Shown one piece after another: positions 23,683-32,151 of a DNA stretch of 53,390 nt (positions are counted from its first letter, which is position 1; each line of letters opens with the position of its first letter). The position numbers were made by a program, and so were the translations under genes. This DNA is from Lachnospiraceae bacterium (GTDB lineage: Bacteria; Bacillota; Clostridia; Oscillospirales; Ruminococcaceae), in the NCBI GenBank assembly GCA_023664705.1, contig JAMPFE010000001.1, forward strand, positions 1 to 53,390, written 5' to 3'. The notes below the pieces were generated by a model. That model was not told where the DNA came from, did not search any database, and saw nothing but the letters and a program-made list of their open reading frames with translations.

Positions 23683-24222
23683 TCATCGGCTTTGTTTATG
23701 CACTCCGCGGCTCTCCAACAGCGCCGCGAGCTCCGCGCTCGAGCCGTCGGAATACGCGTCGTTATGCACAACAAGAAATCTTTGGCGGTTATCGACGTTC
23801 AGCCTTATATAGATAGCGTTGTTCCGTTCAAAGAAGCCGTCCATTATCGAATACGCGTAACGCTCCTCCGCGTCAACGCCGTTGAGCGACAGCCTGCACA
23901 GAACGTCCTTGTCCGAAAATTCATACGTTCGCGGAGCCTTTAAGCTCGGAACGCGCATAGCTCTCAAAACCGCTGTTTTGTTAAAGCAAACGCTCCACGC
24001 AATAAAAAGCGCGCCCATAACAAACGCCGCCGCCACAGTCACGGCATTGACGCTTTCTCCCAAGGAAAACGCTCTGTACAGCATCACTCCGCCGAGGATC
24101 AACAGAAGCGCTCCGCAAACCCCGACAAGAATGACCGAAAAAGCTATCCGCCGCGGTTTCCTGCTATGCCTTTGCGAAAATTCCACGTCGGCTTTGCAGA
24201 TCACAGTGCGGTTTACTATCAT
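23683..24222 (-). CDS. YcxB-like membrane protein
   Basis: A 179-residue protein with two adjacent membrane helices (about 27-48 and 58-78) and a C-terminal beta domain (YAYSIMDGFFERNNAIYIRLN) as in YcxB-family proteins. Function unknown. AAAGGA lies before the ATG. It follows the next-listed gene by 38 bp and probably shares its transcript. Confidence 0.72.
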   Translation of the reverse strand: MIVNRTVICKADVEFSQRHSRKPRRIAFSVILVGVCGALLLILGGVMLYRAFSLGESVNAVTVAAAFVMGALFIAWSVCFNKTAVLRAMRVPSLKAPRTYEFSDKDVLCRLSLNGVDAEERYAYSIMDGFFERNNAIYIRLNVDNRQRFLVVHNDAYSDGSSAELAALLESRGVHKQSR

Positions 24223-24260
24223 TTTTCGCTATTCCTTTCATTGTTTTTTTTAGCACAGCC

Positions 24261-24851
24261 TTAATTTGCGGGATATCCGGCGACCTCAATATTCCGCCCC
24301 TCGTATTTTCGCGCTGTCTCCGCTGCCGTTTCCTCGGAATATTCGGCAAGATATATCACCAAGCGAATATCGTCAACCTCAGGAAAAGCGTCCCACAATA
24401 CGCCGTAATCGTCGCTTATCACGTCGTCCGCCCAGAACTCATTGCTCATGGAGCCGTTATGATAAAAAACGCGCAGCGACCGCCGACCCGCCGATACTTC
24501 AACGTGCCCGTCAAACTCGTCGAACCATTCGCCGTCCTGCGCTTCCATAAGGTCGTTTATCCCGCGCTGAACGTTTACAAGCTCGGCAAAGCAGTCCTCG
24601 TCCTCGGCAATATCGCACTCAATGTAATACATAGCGTACCCGCCGCCCAATTCCCCGCGGAGCGATGTGATAAAGGGGTATTCCCCGCAAAGAGCGTCAT
24701 ATACCTCATGAAAAGGCGCGAGAAAGCTTTTTTCGCGGGCTCTTTCCTCCGAGGCGCTTTTAACGGCAATGAATACGTAAACCGCAACGATACACAGCGC
24801 GCATCCGAAAGCGGCGGCAAACGCCGTCGCCGCTTTTTTGCGCCGCGTCAC
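24261..24851 (-). CDS. Single-span membrane protein, unknown
   Basis: A 196-residue protein with one N-terminal membrane helix (about 9-31) and an acidic extracytoplasmic domain. It starts with GTG overlapping the stop of the lactaldehyde reductase gene (GTGA), so the two are translationally coupled. I do not recognise the family. Confidence 0.68.
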   Translation of the reverse strand: MTRRKKAATAFAAAFGCALCIVAVYVFIAVKSASEERAREKSFLAPFHEVYDALCGEYPFITSLRGELGGGYAMYYIECDIAEDEDCFAELVNVQRGINDLMEAQDGEWFDEFDGHVEVSAGRRSLRVFYHNGSMSNEFWADDVISDDYGVLWDAFPEVDDIRLVIYLAEYSEETAAETARKYEGRNIEVAGYPAN

Positions 24852-25993
24852 AGCAGCTTCTTGTACAGCTCGGTTATCTCCTCAACCGAGGTATCTCTCG
24901 GGTTCCCCGGGCGGCATGCGTCGTCAAACGCGGACTGCGCAAGGAACGGTATATCCTCGGGCTTTACGATGTCCTTAAGACTGTCGGGAATACCCACGTC
25001 CTTCGAGAGCTGCTTGACCGCCTCCACGGCAGCCCTGCGGTACTCGTCTTGCGACATATTCTCCGTGCCCTTAACGCCCATAGCCTTGGCTATATCGCGG
25101 TATTTCTCCCCCGTCTCGGGAGCGTTGTATTCCATAACGGTCGGCAGGATTATCGCGTTCGCGATGCCGTGCGGCGTATCGTAAAGCGCCCCGAGCGGGT
25201 GCGCCATGGAGTGCACGATGCCCAGCCCCACGTTCGAGAAGCCCATTCCCGCGACGTACTGCCCCAGCGCCATGCCCTCGCGCCCCTCGGGCTCGTTGTC
25301 GACAGCCCCGCGCAGCGACCTCGCGATTATCTCGATAGCCTTCAAATGGAACATATCCGAAAGCTCCCAAGCGCCCTTTGTGATATACCCCTCGATAGCG
25401 TGCGTAAGCGCGTCCATGCCCGTCGCGGCGGTCAGCCCTTTCGGCATGGTGCTCATCATATCGGGATCCACAACGGCAACAACGGGAATATCATGCGGGT
25501 CAACGCAAACCATCTTGCGGTTCTTCTCGGTGTCCGTGATAACGTAGTTTATCGTCACCTCGGCAGCCGTCCCCGCGGTAGTCGGAACGGCGATAATCGG
25601 CACGCAGGGCTTTTTCGTCGGCGCGACCCCCTCCAGACTTCTCACGTCCGCAAACTCGGGATTGTTGATAATGATGCCGACAGCCTTAGCCGTGTCAATG
25701 GACGACCCTCCGCCGATAGCGATAAGATAGTCCGCGCCGCACTCCTTGAAAGCCGCGACGCCCGCCTGCACGTCCGCAATTGTGGGATTCGGCTTTATCT
25801 GCGAGAAAACGGAATACGCCAGCCCCTCCTTGTCGAGTATATCCGTCACCCTTTTCGTGACCTCGAACCTGATAAGGTCGGGGTCGGAGCAAACCATAGC
25901 CTTCTTAAAGCCCCTGCTCTTCGCCTCATCGGCAACGGCAGCGACAGCGCCCTTTCCGTGGTACGAGGTCTCATTGAGAATAAAACGATTCAT
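24848..25993 (-). CDS. fucO: Lactaldehyde reductase / 1,2-propanediol oxidoreductase (iron-dependent alcohol dehydrogenase)
   Basis: A 381-residue group III alcohol dehydrogenase of the usual length. GGGSSIDTAKAVG binds NAD; the metal ligands lie in the family patterns DALTHAIEGY and IVHSMAHPLGALYDTPHG. It reduces L-lactaldehyde to 1,2-propanediol in fermentation of fucose or rhamnose. The upstream gene is a chemoreceptor with a PocR domain, a domain best known from propanediol regulation, which fits. Confidence 0.9.
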   Translation of the reverse strand: MNRFILNETSYHGKGAVAAVADEAKSRGFKKAMVCSDPDLIRFEVTKRVTDILDKEGLAYSVFSQIKPNPTIADVQAGVAAFKECGADYLIAIGGGSSIDTAKAVGIIINNPEFADVRSLEGVAPTKKPCVPIIAVPTTAGTAAEVTINYVITDTEKNRKMVCVDPHDIPVVAVVDPDMMSTMPKGLTAATGMDALTHAIEGYITKGAWELSDMFHLKAIEIIARSLRGAVDNEPEGREGMALGQYVAGMGFSNVGLGIVHSMAHPLGALYDTPHGIANAIILPTVMEYNAPETGEKYRDIAKAMGVKGTENMSQDEYRRAAVEAVKQLSKDVGIPDSLKDIVKPEDIPFLAQSAFDDACRPGNPRDTSVEEITELYKKLL

Positions 25994-26080
25994 AACAAAA
26001 ATTCCTTTCCGTATATTTCCTCCGCGTTATTGCGGATAGTTTACTTTATCTTGTATATCGGCTCGTCAACGCCCACAACA

Positions 26081-26253
26081 TATACCGTAGCCGCATGCGC
26101 TACCGCAAACGTCTCACTTTATCTTGGCAATCAGCTCGTTCGCGTCCTCCAGCATATAGCGCAGCTGCCGAATAACGTCGCTGTTCCGCTCGATAGCCTC
26201 GTGCACGCCGCTTATCTGCGCGTTTATATCCGACATCGCCTGCTTTATCCCGT
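26081..26253 (-). pseudogene. Duplicated 3' end of the PocR chemoreceptor gene (dead copy)
   Basis: About 173 bp nearly identical to 26266-26438, at a constant offset of 185 bp. It repeats the last 50 or so codons, including the stop (26114-26116 versus 26299-26301). A few substitutions and a 1-bp deletion near 26253 mark it as a decaying copy. A third, shorter and more degenerate copy of the terminus starts at about 26042. All three lie between the receptor gene and fucO. Confidence 0.88.
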
Positions 26254-26298
26254 CAGCGCCCCGCATATACCGCTTCCGCATGCATTACCGCGAACGTC

Positions 26299-27315
26299 TC
26301 ACTTTATCTTGGCAATCAGCTCGTTTGCGTCCTCCAGCATATAGCGCAGCTGCCGAATAACGTCGCTGTTCCGCTCGATAGCCTCGTGCACGCCGCTTAT
26401 CTGCGCGTTTATATCCGACATCGCCTGCTTTATCCCGTTCAGCGTTTTTTCGATCTCGCCCGTCTGCCTGGTGTTCTTATCGGAGAGCATACGAACCTCC
26501 TGCGCGATAACGTCGAAGCCCTGTCCCGCGGCGCCCGCGCGCTTCGCCTCGATAGACGCGTTAAATCCGATGAGCGTCAGCTGCGTGGAGGCGCTCCCGA
26601 TAGTCTTTACGATAGAATCCGTGCTCTTTACGGACTTAGCCGCCGCGCCGACAGCCGCCTCGATGCTCTTAAAGCTCTCGGTAAGGCTGTTTATCGCCTC
26701 CACGGACTGCTCGGTCTGCGCGTTTATGTCCGTAAATTTCTCCCGCATTTCATTCACGATGGCAGCGGAGGTCTCGGACTGCTCCTGCGCCAGCGCGCGC
26801 TGATATCCCACGTCGGAGAGCGCGTTCGCCATCTGGAACAGCAGATTAGCGGCAGCGTCTATCTGCTCCTTGGGAACGATAGGGACCTTATGCACCGCCG
26901 TAACATACCGATCGGGGTCAACGCCTATCTCGGAGGCTATCTGCCTGAACTTCGTATTGTTCGGCGGCTCCGGCAGCACCTGTCCCCCGATAAGCGAGCC
27001 GATATGCCGCCCGTTGACGATAATGGGCGCGGCGAAATCCACCAGCCCCCCGTGGCAGTAGTAAACGGAGGGTTTACCCGTCCTCGAGGACTCCGAGCCC
27101 CCCTGGAGGTCGCACTTATTGCAGCGCTCGCAGCCAATCTTCGATTTCCGCGTAAGGTTCATGCAGAACTCGGTCGGGTTGCTCAGCTGCGTCACCGAGC
27201 CCGTCGAGTCGGTCGCCAGCGCCGCCATGCCCGTCGCATTGGCGAACGCGTCCTGAAGCGACTGAAGCGTCTGCCTGTCAATAACGTCCAACAGCGTGAT
27301 ATTGTCTATGTTCAT
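26299..27315 (-). CDS. Soluble chemoreceptor with PocR sensory domain
   Basis: A 338-residue protein without membrane helices. An N-terminal PocR domain (about 8-165) contains the cysteine cluster CERCNKC and IVNGRHIGSLIGGQV; a short methyl-accepting signalling domain (about 190-335) contains the hairpin tip region IGFNASIEAKRAGAAGQGFDVIA. It should signal to CheA from the cytoplasm. PocR domains sense small metabolites, in known cases propanediol-related, and fucO lies downstream. The 3' end has been duplicated in tandem. Confidence 0.88.
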   Translation of the reverse strand: MNIDNITLLDVIDRQTLQSLQDAFANATGMAALATDSTGSVTQLSNPTEFCMNLTRKSKIGCERCNKCDLQGGSESSRTGKPSVYYCHGGLVDFAAPIIVNGRHIGSLIGGQVLPEPPNNTKFRQIASEIGVDPDRYVTAVHKVPIVPKEQIDAAANLLFQMANALSDVGYQRALAQEQSETSAAIVNEMREKFTDINAQTEQSVEAINSLTESFKSIEAAVGAAAKSVKSTDSIVKTIGSASTQLTLIGFNASIEAKRAGAAGQGFDVIAQEVRMLSDKNTRQTGEIEKTLNGIKQAMSDINAQISGVHEAIERNSDVIRQLRYMLEDANELIAKIK

Positions 27316-27357
27316 AATTTCGGCTCCTTTAGGGTCGTATTATAAGCTTCCACTTTA

Positions 27358-27386
27358 ATTATACAATAAATTTTTCAATAAATCAA
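27358..27386 (-). promoter_or_regulatory. Promoter of the PocR chemoreceptor gene
   Basis: Minus strand: TTGATT, 17 bp, TATAAT. Confidence 0.82.
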
Positions 27387-27465
27387 GCACAAAATGTGTA
27401 AAAATAAACATCGAGGTTACAAAAATAAAGGTCGAATTTAGCAGTTTTGCACAAACTTCAACGGA

Positions 27466-27494
27466 TTGACAACCCGCGCTTTTTGTGATACAAT
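27466..27494 (+). promoter_or_regulatory. Promoter of the MATE gene
   Basis: TTGACA (27466-27471), 17 bp, TACAAT (27489-27494), placed just before the duplicated gene fragment. Confidence 0.8.
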
Positions 27495-27506
27495 AGTAAA
27501 GCTATG

Positions 27507-27592
27507 CCGATAAAAAACGGTATAACCAACGCGGTCGGTCTCGTCGACAATTTAATGGTCGGCAGCTCATTTTCGTGTTCGGCAGCGGTATT
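27507..27592 (+). pseudogene. Rearranged copy of the MATE gene's own 5' part
   Basis: The stretch ACGGTATAACCAACGCGG through GGTCGGCAG copies codons about 20-37 of the MATE gene (27667-27718) almost exactly. It then jumps over about 45 bp, at a repeated GGCAG, to CTCATTTTCGTGTTC (from 27759 of the gene). The end, TATTCGGAGG, supplies the present Shine-Dalgarno and seems to derive from the gene's ATATTCGGCGGA. Confidence 0.85.
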
Positions 27593-27607
27593 CGGAGGTA
27601 AAAAGCC

Positions 27608-29002
27608 ATGAAGCACGGACAAACCTACAAACGCGCGCTTGCGCTCGCAGTGCCGATGATGATACAAAACGGGATAACCAACGCGGTCGGTCTCGTCGAC
27701 AATTTAATGGTCGGCAGCCTCGGAACGGAGGCGTTCACGGCGGTCTCCATAGTCGGGCAGCTCATTTTCGTGTTCAATCTCGCAATATTCGGCGGAATGT
27801 CGGGGCCCGGCATATACGGCGCGCAGTACTACGGACAGCGTAACCTCGAGGGCTTCCGCGGAACTGTCCGCATAAAGCATCTTATAGGCTTGGGAGTGCT
27901 CCTCGCGGGGCTGGCCGCGTTCATATTCGGCGGCGAGCCTCTCATCGGGCTGTACCTCAAAGGCGAAAGCGCCGACATCGACCCCGCGCTCACCATGTCG
28001 CACGCCAAGCAATACCTCTCGATAATGCTCTGGGGGCTTCCGCCGTTCGTCGTCACTCAGATATACGCGGGCAGCCTCCGCGAAACGGGCGCCTCCGTCA
28101 AGCCCATGGCGGCGGGCGTAGCGTCCGTCCTGATAGACGTCCTGTTCAACTATCTGCTCATCTACGGCAAGCTCGGCTTTCCTCGGCTCGGCGTGCGCGG
28201 CGCGGCGATAGCGACGGTAATGTCGCGCTTCGCCGAGATGCTCATCGTCGTGCTCTGGACGTTCATCGCCCGCCGCAAACACGAATTTCTCATCGGTCTG
28301 TACAAGACCCTCCTGCTCCCCAAAGCCGACGCGAAAAAAATCATCGTAAAGAGCCTCCCCATCTTCTTCAACGAGTTCCTCTGGGCGGGCGGAATGGCAG
28401 TCCTCACGCAGTGCTACTCGCTGCGCGGTCTGGACATCGTCGCGGGGCTGAACATCTCAAACGCGCTCTGCAATATGCTCAACGTCGTTTTCATAGCGCT
28501 CGGCAACGCCGTCGGCATCCTCGTCGGGCAGACCCTCGGCGCCGCCCGCTACAAGGAAGCGAAATCCGAGGCTTTCGGGCTGATGTGGTTCACGGGCGGC
28601 GTTTCGCTGCTGCTCACGGCAATTCTGACGGCTATCTCGGGCATATTCCCGAGCTGCTACGACACCACCCCCGAGGTGCGCTCCCTCGCGACGGGCTTCA
28701 TCGTGATAACCGCGCTGTTTTTCCCGCTTCAGGGCTTTCTCAACGCGCTGTACTTCACGCTCCGCAGCGGCGGCAAAACGCTCGTGACGTTCCTCTTCGA
28801 CAGCGTTTTTTCGTGGGCGGTCTCCGTCCCGGCGGCGTTTCTGCTGTGCAGCTTTACGACGCTGCCCATAATGCCGATCTACGCGATAGTGCAGTCGCTC
28901 GACTTCATCAAAGTGACCGTCGGCTATATCCTCGTAAAAAAGGGCGTCTGGATAAGCAGCCTCGTCGAAGAAAAGGCACAGCATTTTAATACCGAACGTT
29001 AA
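27608..29002 (+). CDS. MATE-family multidrug/cation antiporter
   Basis: A 464-residue protein with twelve predicted membrane helices. Family segments include LALAVPMMIQNGITNAVGLVDNLMVGSLG and the repeat-half equivalent NISNALCNMLNVVFIALGNAVGILVGQTLG. It exports toxic organic compounds in exchange for Na+ or H+. GGAGG precedes ATG 27608; the region carrying that site is itself a duplicated fragment of the gene. Confidence 0.92.
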   Translation: MKHGQTYKRALALAVPMMIQNGITNAVGLVDNLMVGSLGTEAFTAVSIVGQLIFVFNLAIFGGMSGPGIYGAQYYGQRNLEGFRGTVRIKHLIGLGVLLAGLAAFIFGGEPLIGLYLKGESADIDPALTMSHAKQYLSIMLWGLPPFVVTQIYAGSLRETGASVKPMAAGVASVLIDVLFNYLLIYGKLGFPRLGVRGAAIATVMSRFAEMLIVVLWTFIARRKHEFLIGLYKTLLLPKADAKKIIVKSLPIFFNEFLWAGGMAVLTQCYSLRGLDIVAGLNISNALCNMLNVVFIALGNAVGILVGQTLGAARYKEAKSEAFGLMWFTGGVSLLLTAILTAISGIFPSCYDTTPEVRSLATGFIVITALFFPLQGFLNALYFTLRSGGKTLVTFLFDSVFSWAVSVPAAFLLCSFTTLPIMPIYAIVQSLDFIKVTVGYILVKKGVWISSLVEEKAQHFNTER

Positions 29003-29065
29003 AATCCGTTATTTTTCAACACATCGTCATATAATTCGACAACTCATCACCAAAAAACGCACTCC

Positions 29066-29180
29066 AATTTCCAAATTTTCCAAATATTTACAGTACAAAA
29101 ATGCAAAAAACTGCAAATCAGCTGCAAAAAACTGCATCCGAAATGCAAATAACTGCAAAATGTTATGTTCGGTTATCAAA
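29066..29180. repeat. Helically phased TGCA array, copy 1
   Basis: TGCA occurs at 29102, 29112, 29123, 29133, 29144 and 29154: steps of 10, 11, 10, 11 and 10 bp, one per DNA turn, mostly as CTGCAAA with A-tracts between. It is preceded by TTTCCAAATTTTCC and ATATTTACAGTACAAAA and followed by GGTTATCAAA. A cognate element lies at 50275-50500. Confidence 0.85.
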
Positions 29181-29285
29181 TTAACTATACTAATTATCGA
29201 CGGCAGTCTATTTACCAAATACAAACCGTTATAATTCGATAAATTTCAACAAAATGCAATCAATTTTCGCAATAATTATCCCCTC

Positions 29286-29544
29286 TAATCCTCAACAGCC
29301 GTCGATTTACTATATACCCTCCGACATATTCCCCCAATATTCAACAAACCGTAATCCCAATCCGCAACAATTAGCCGCCCTAATCCTCGACAGCCGTCGA
29401 TTTACTATATACTCTTCGACATATTCCCCCAAAATTCAACAGCTCGTAATCCCAATCCGCAACAATTAGCCGCCCTAATCCTCGACGGCAGTCGATTTAC
29501 CGTATACCTTCCGACATATTCCCCCAAAATTCAACAGCTCGTAA
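29286..29544. repeat. 95-bp tandem repeat, 2.7 copies
   Basis: Units start at 29286, 29381 and 29476 (TAATCCTC-A/G-ACAGCCGTCGA...), each carrying TTTACTATATA, GACATATTCCCCCAA and CAATCCGCAACAATTAG. The third is cut at 29544. A more degenerate unit starts near 29190 (ATTATCGACGGCAGTC). There is no coding sense, and no CRISPR-like spacing. Confidence 0.88.
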
Positions 29545-29594
29545 AGCAAAAAAGCCGCAAAATTCGGCGCCAAGCAGAGAAGCTTGACGCCGAA
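29545..29594 (-). terminator. Terminator after the zinc-ribbon gene
   Basis: On the minus strand, TTCGGCGTCAAGC pairs with GCTTGGCGCCGAA, followed by TTTTGCGGCTTTTTT. A second hairpin, CGTTAAAC/GTTTAACG (29612-29641), directly follows the stop codon. Confidence 0.88.
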
Positions 29595-29642
29595 AAAACA
29601 TTCCGCAGGCGCCGTTAAACCGCATCACAGTGCCGTTTAACG

Positions 29643-30065
29643 TTATTCGCCGCCCTTGTCCTCGTCGATAGTGTCCGTCTCCGCGGGCTCCTCGGGAGCG
29701 GGCTTCTCGGGCAGCTTGGTGCCGCATTTCGGGCAGTAGGCGTTCTCGTCCTTGCTCTTCGCGCCACACCCCGGGCAGGTGACCTCGTTGCGCAGCTCGT
29801 CAAGCTGCTTTGCGATGCCGTTCAGCTCCTCGTAGCAACCGTCTATCTCCGCGATATACGCGTCGAACTGCTCGTTGTCCTTTTCGCCCGATTTCGCCAT
29901 CTGATAGATAAGCGCGCCGAGCTTCTCGAACTTGTTCTTGATGTCGCCGTTGAGCTGCGATTCCTTTATCTTCAGCTTGGAAAAGCGAACCGCCTCGTCC
30001 GTCTTTTTGCCCGCCGCGGAAACCACGTTCCTGCCCGTGTTGATTACATCATCCAGTAAACTCAT
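29643..30065 (-). CDS. Coiled-coil protein with C-terminal zinc ribbon
   Basis: A 140-residue protein. Residues 1-90 are helical (SLLDDVINTGRNVVSAAGKKTDEAVRFSKLKIKE), followed by a zinc ribbon CPGCG...CPKCG and an acidic Pro/Glu tail. This layout is common in Clostridia, and its function is unknown. The frame opens at 30128, but ATG 30065 has AAAGGAG at correct spacing and starts the recognisable protein. Confidence 0.8.
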   Translation of the reverse strand: MSLLDDVINTGRNVVSAAGKKTDEAVRFSKLKIKESQLNGDIKNKFEKLGALIYQMAKSGEKDNEQFDAYIAEIDGCYEELNGIAKQLDELRNEVTCPGCGAKSKDENAYCPKCGTKLPEKPAPEEPAETDTIDEDKGGE

Positions 30066-30160
30066 TTTAAAAACTCCTTTCAAAGGTAAAATAACGGGGA
30101 AAGCCTCCCCCAAAGCCAACGCCGCCACACAGCTCCGTCTCGGAACTTACGTTGAATACA

Positions 30161-30188
30161 TTATAGCACATATTTCACAATTTTGCAA
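30161..30188 (-). promoter_or_regulatory. Promoter of the zinc-ribbon gene
   Basis: Minus strand: TTGCAA, 16 bp, TATAAT. The rest of the gap up to 30357 is AT-rich and shows nothing else. Confidence 0.7.
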
Positions 30189-30357
30189 GTGAATTTTCGT
30201 TATTTTTTGTAATTGTCAAAAAAATATCATAAAAACGTCACCGTCAAAATAGCCAAAGCAGCGCGTTGAAAAGTCCTTGCCGATTGTTGAAAGGGGAGAA
30301 AAAGGTTACAAAACGGTTGCAATTTAAGCTAAAAATATTACAATGTTGTCATAATTC

Positions 30358-30386
30358 TTGACTTTTTCAAAAATTTGGTGTATAGT
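30358..30386 (+). promoter_or_regulatory. Promoter of the pseudokinase gene
   Basis: TTGACT (30358-30363), 17 bp, TATAGT (30381-30386). Confidence 0.75.
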
Positions 30387-30445
30387 ATTAAAGTATATTA
30401 TTATGCTTTTTTCTTTTAGTACATAAAGAAAGGTAAGATAACAAA

Positions 30446-32143
30446 ATGCTTAAGGATACATCATTATGCATGGGCTGCATGAACGACAAGACCTACGACG
30501 GTCCCTGCAGGCTCTGCGGTTACAGCGAGCTTGACCCGTGCATACCGACCTACCTCGAACCGAAAACGTATCTCAACGACAGGTATATCGTCGGCAGGCT
30601 GCTTTCCTACAACGGCGAGGGCGCGATATACATCGGCTACGACACCGCCGCGGGCTCTAAGGTGACGATAAAGGAGTTTATGCCCGACACGCTCTGCACG
30701 CGCAAAAAGGGCGAGACCGCCGTTGCCGTGAACCCGAACAGCAGCGCCCTCTACAAGACCTATCTGTCCGAGTTCGAGGATCTCAACCGCTCGCTTATGA
30801 AGCTGCGCGGAATGGCGCATATACAGGCGGTGCTGGACGTGTTCTCCGAAAACAACACCTGCTACGCCGTTTTCGAGTTCATCAACGGCATTTCGCTGAA
30901 AACATATCTCGCGAACTCTTCGGGCGGCCTTGCGTGGGAGCAAGTCAAGGAGCTGTTCCCGCCCATACTGACGACGCTCAGCCTCGTTCATTCCGCGGGG
31001 ATAATCCACCGCGGGATCTCCCCGCAGACGATTTTCGTTACCGATAAAATGGAGCTGAAGCTCGCGGGCTTCTGCATTTCCGCGGCGCGCACCACGAACA
31101 CCGAAATAGCGTGCGAGATATTCAGCGGCTATGCCGCGCCCGAGCAGTACTCCAACGAGATAAACGGCACATGGACGGACGTTTACGGCATTTCGGCTGT
31201 GCTGTACAAGGTGCTTACGGGCACAGCGCCCACGGAGGCTATCGCGAGGACGGGCAGCAGCATGCTCGAGCCCGTGCTCGTCAACAGAAACGTCCCGCAG
31301 AACGTCTCCAAGGTCATTATGCACGGAATGAAGCTCGCGACGGAAGGCCGCATACGCTCGATAACGGAGTTTGTGGATAAGCTGTTCGCGCCGCCGAGAT
31401 ATACCCCGGGCAGACCGAACGACGACGGCAAGCCCCTCACCCAAAGAGAGCAAAAGCGCCTTAAAAAGCAGAAGAAGGAGCGCGCAAAGTTCCTCGCCGT
31501 GATTATTTTTGTCGGGATAGTGCTCATCACGTTCGCGCTGGCGTTTTCGCTTACGCTTACGGGGACCTGCACTTTCGGAAACGAAAGCACCCTCTCCGAC
31601 GGCTCCGACGAGAGCTCGAGCGTTGTGAGCAGCTCGTCGAGCAGCTCTTCCTCGAGTACGAGCTCCTCGTCGAGCCGCACGGAATACTCCGTGCCGGAGA
31701 GCTCCGTCAACGAGGCGAACATCGAGCTCCCCGATTTCACGAACCGCCGCTACGAGGACACCGCGGCGCGGTACGAGGGCATATTCACGTTCGTGCCGAC
31801 TTATGTGTACTCCGACGAATATCCGTTCGGCTTTATGTTCGGTCAGACCATCGAGGCGGGCACAATGGTCGCGCAGGGCACGCAGATAGAAATTACCGTA
31901 AGCAAGGGCAGGAGCGTCGTTCCGCTGCCCGACTACAACGGCAAGACGCAGGCGGAATATATCGCGGCGCTTACCTCTCTTAACGTCAAGTACGAGGTCG
32001 TTGCCGAGCAGACGGGCGACGTTCCCGCGGGGTACGTCGTGCGGTGCAATAAGGCGGTAAGCGACCTTATAAGGGTGAGCGAGGGCGAGACGGTGACGGT
32101 ATACGTTGCCGAAGCGCCGAATACGGGCAATAACGGTCAGTAG
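30446..32143 (+). CDS. Membrane pseudokinase with zinc-ribbon start and PASTA domains
   Basis: A 565-residue protein: a short cysteine cluster (CMGC...CRLC, about 8-23), a protein-kinase fold (about 45-310), a basic stretch, one membrane helix (about 352-375), a serine-rich linker of some 20 serines (about 390-420) and two PASTA-like repeats (about 430-560). The ATP-site lysine is kept (VTIKEF). The catalytic loop reads HRGISPQT instead of HRDxKPxN and the metal site LAGF instead of DFG. It should therefore not transfer phosphate, but could still bind ATP or peptidoglycan fragments. pheA follows by 8 bp, which may only be convenience. Confidence 0.85.
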   Translation: MLKDTSLCMGCMNDKTYDGPCRLCGYSELDPCIPTYLEPKTYLNDRYIVGRLLSYNGEGAIYIGYDTAAGSKVTIKEFMPDTLCTRKKGETAVAVNPNSSALYKTYLSEFEDLNRSLMKLRGMAHIQAVLDVFSENNTCYAVFEFINGISLKTYLANSSGGLAWEQVKELFPPILTTLSLVHSAGIIHRGISPQTIFVTDKMELKLAGFCISAARTTNTEIACEIFSGYAAPEQYSNEINGTWTDVYGISAVLYKVLTGTAPTEAIARTGSSMLEPVLVNRNVPQNVSKVIMHGMKLATEGRIRSITEFVDKLFAPPRYTPGRPNDDGKPLTQREQKRLKKQKKERAKFLAVIIFVGIVLITFALAFSLTLTGTCTFGNESTLSDGSDESSSVVSSSSSSSSSSTSSSSSRTEYSVPESSVNEANIELPDFTNRRYEDTAARYEGIFTFVPTYVYSDEYPFGFMFGQTIEAGTMVAQGTQIEITVSKGRSVVPLPDYNGKTQAEYIAALTSLNVKYEVVAEQTGDVPAGYVVRCNKAVSDLIRVSEGETVTVYVAEAPNTGNNGQ

Positions 32144-32151
32144 AGGTAAAA

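Noticed and set aside
29102..29544. CRISPR array
   Set aside because: Repeats are either 10-11 bp phased motifs or 95-bp direct tandem units; there are no 25-37 bp repeats with unique spacers and no cas genes.
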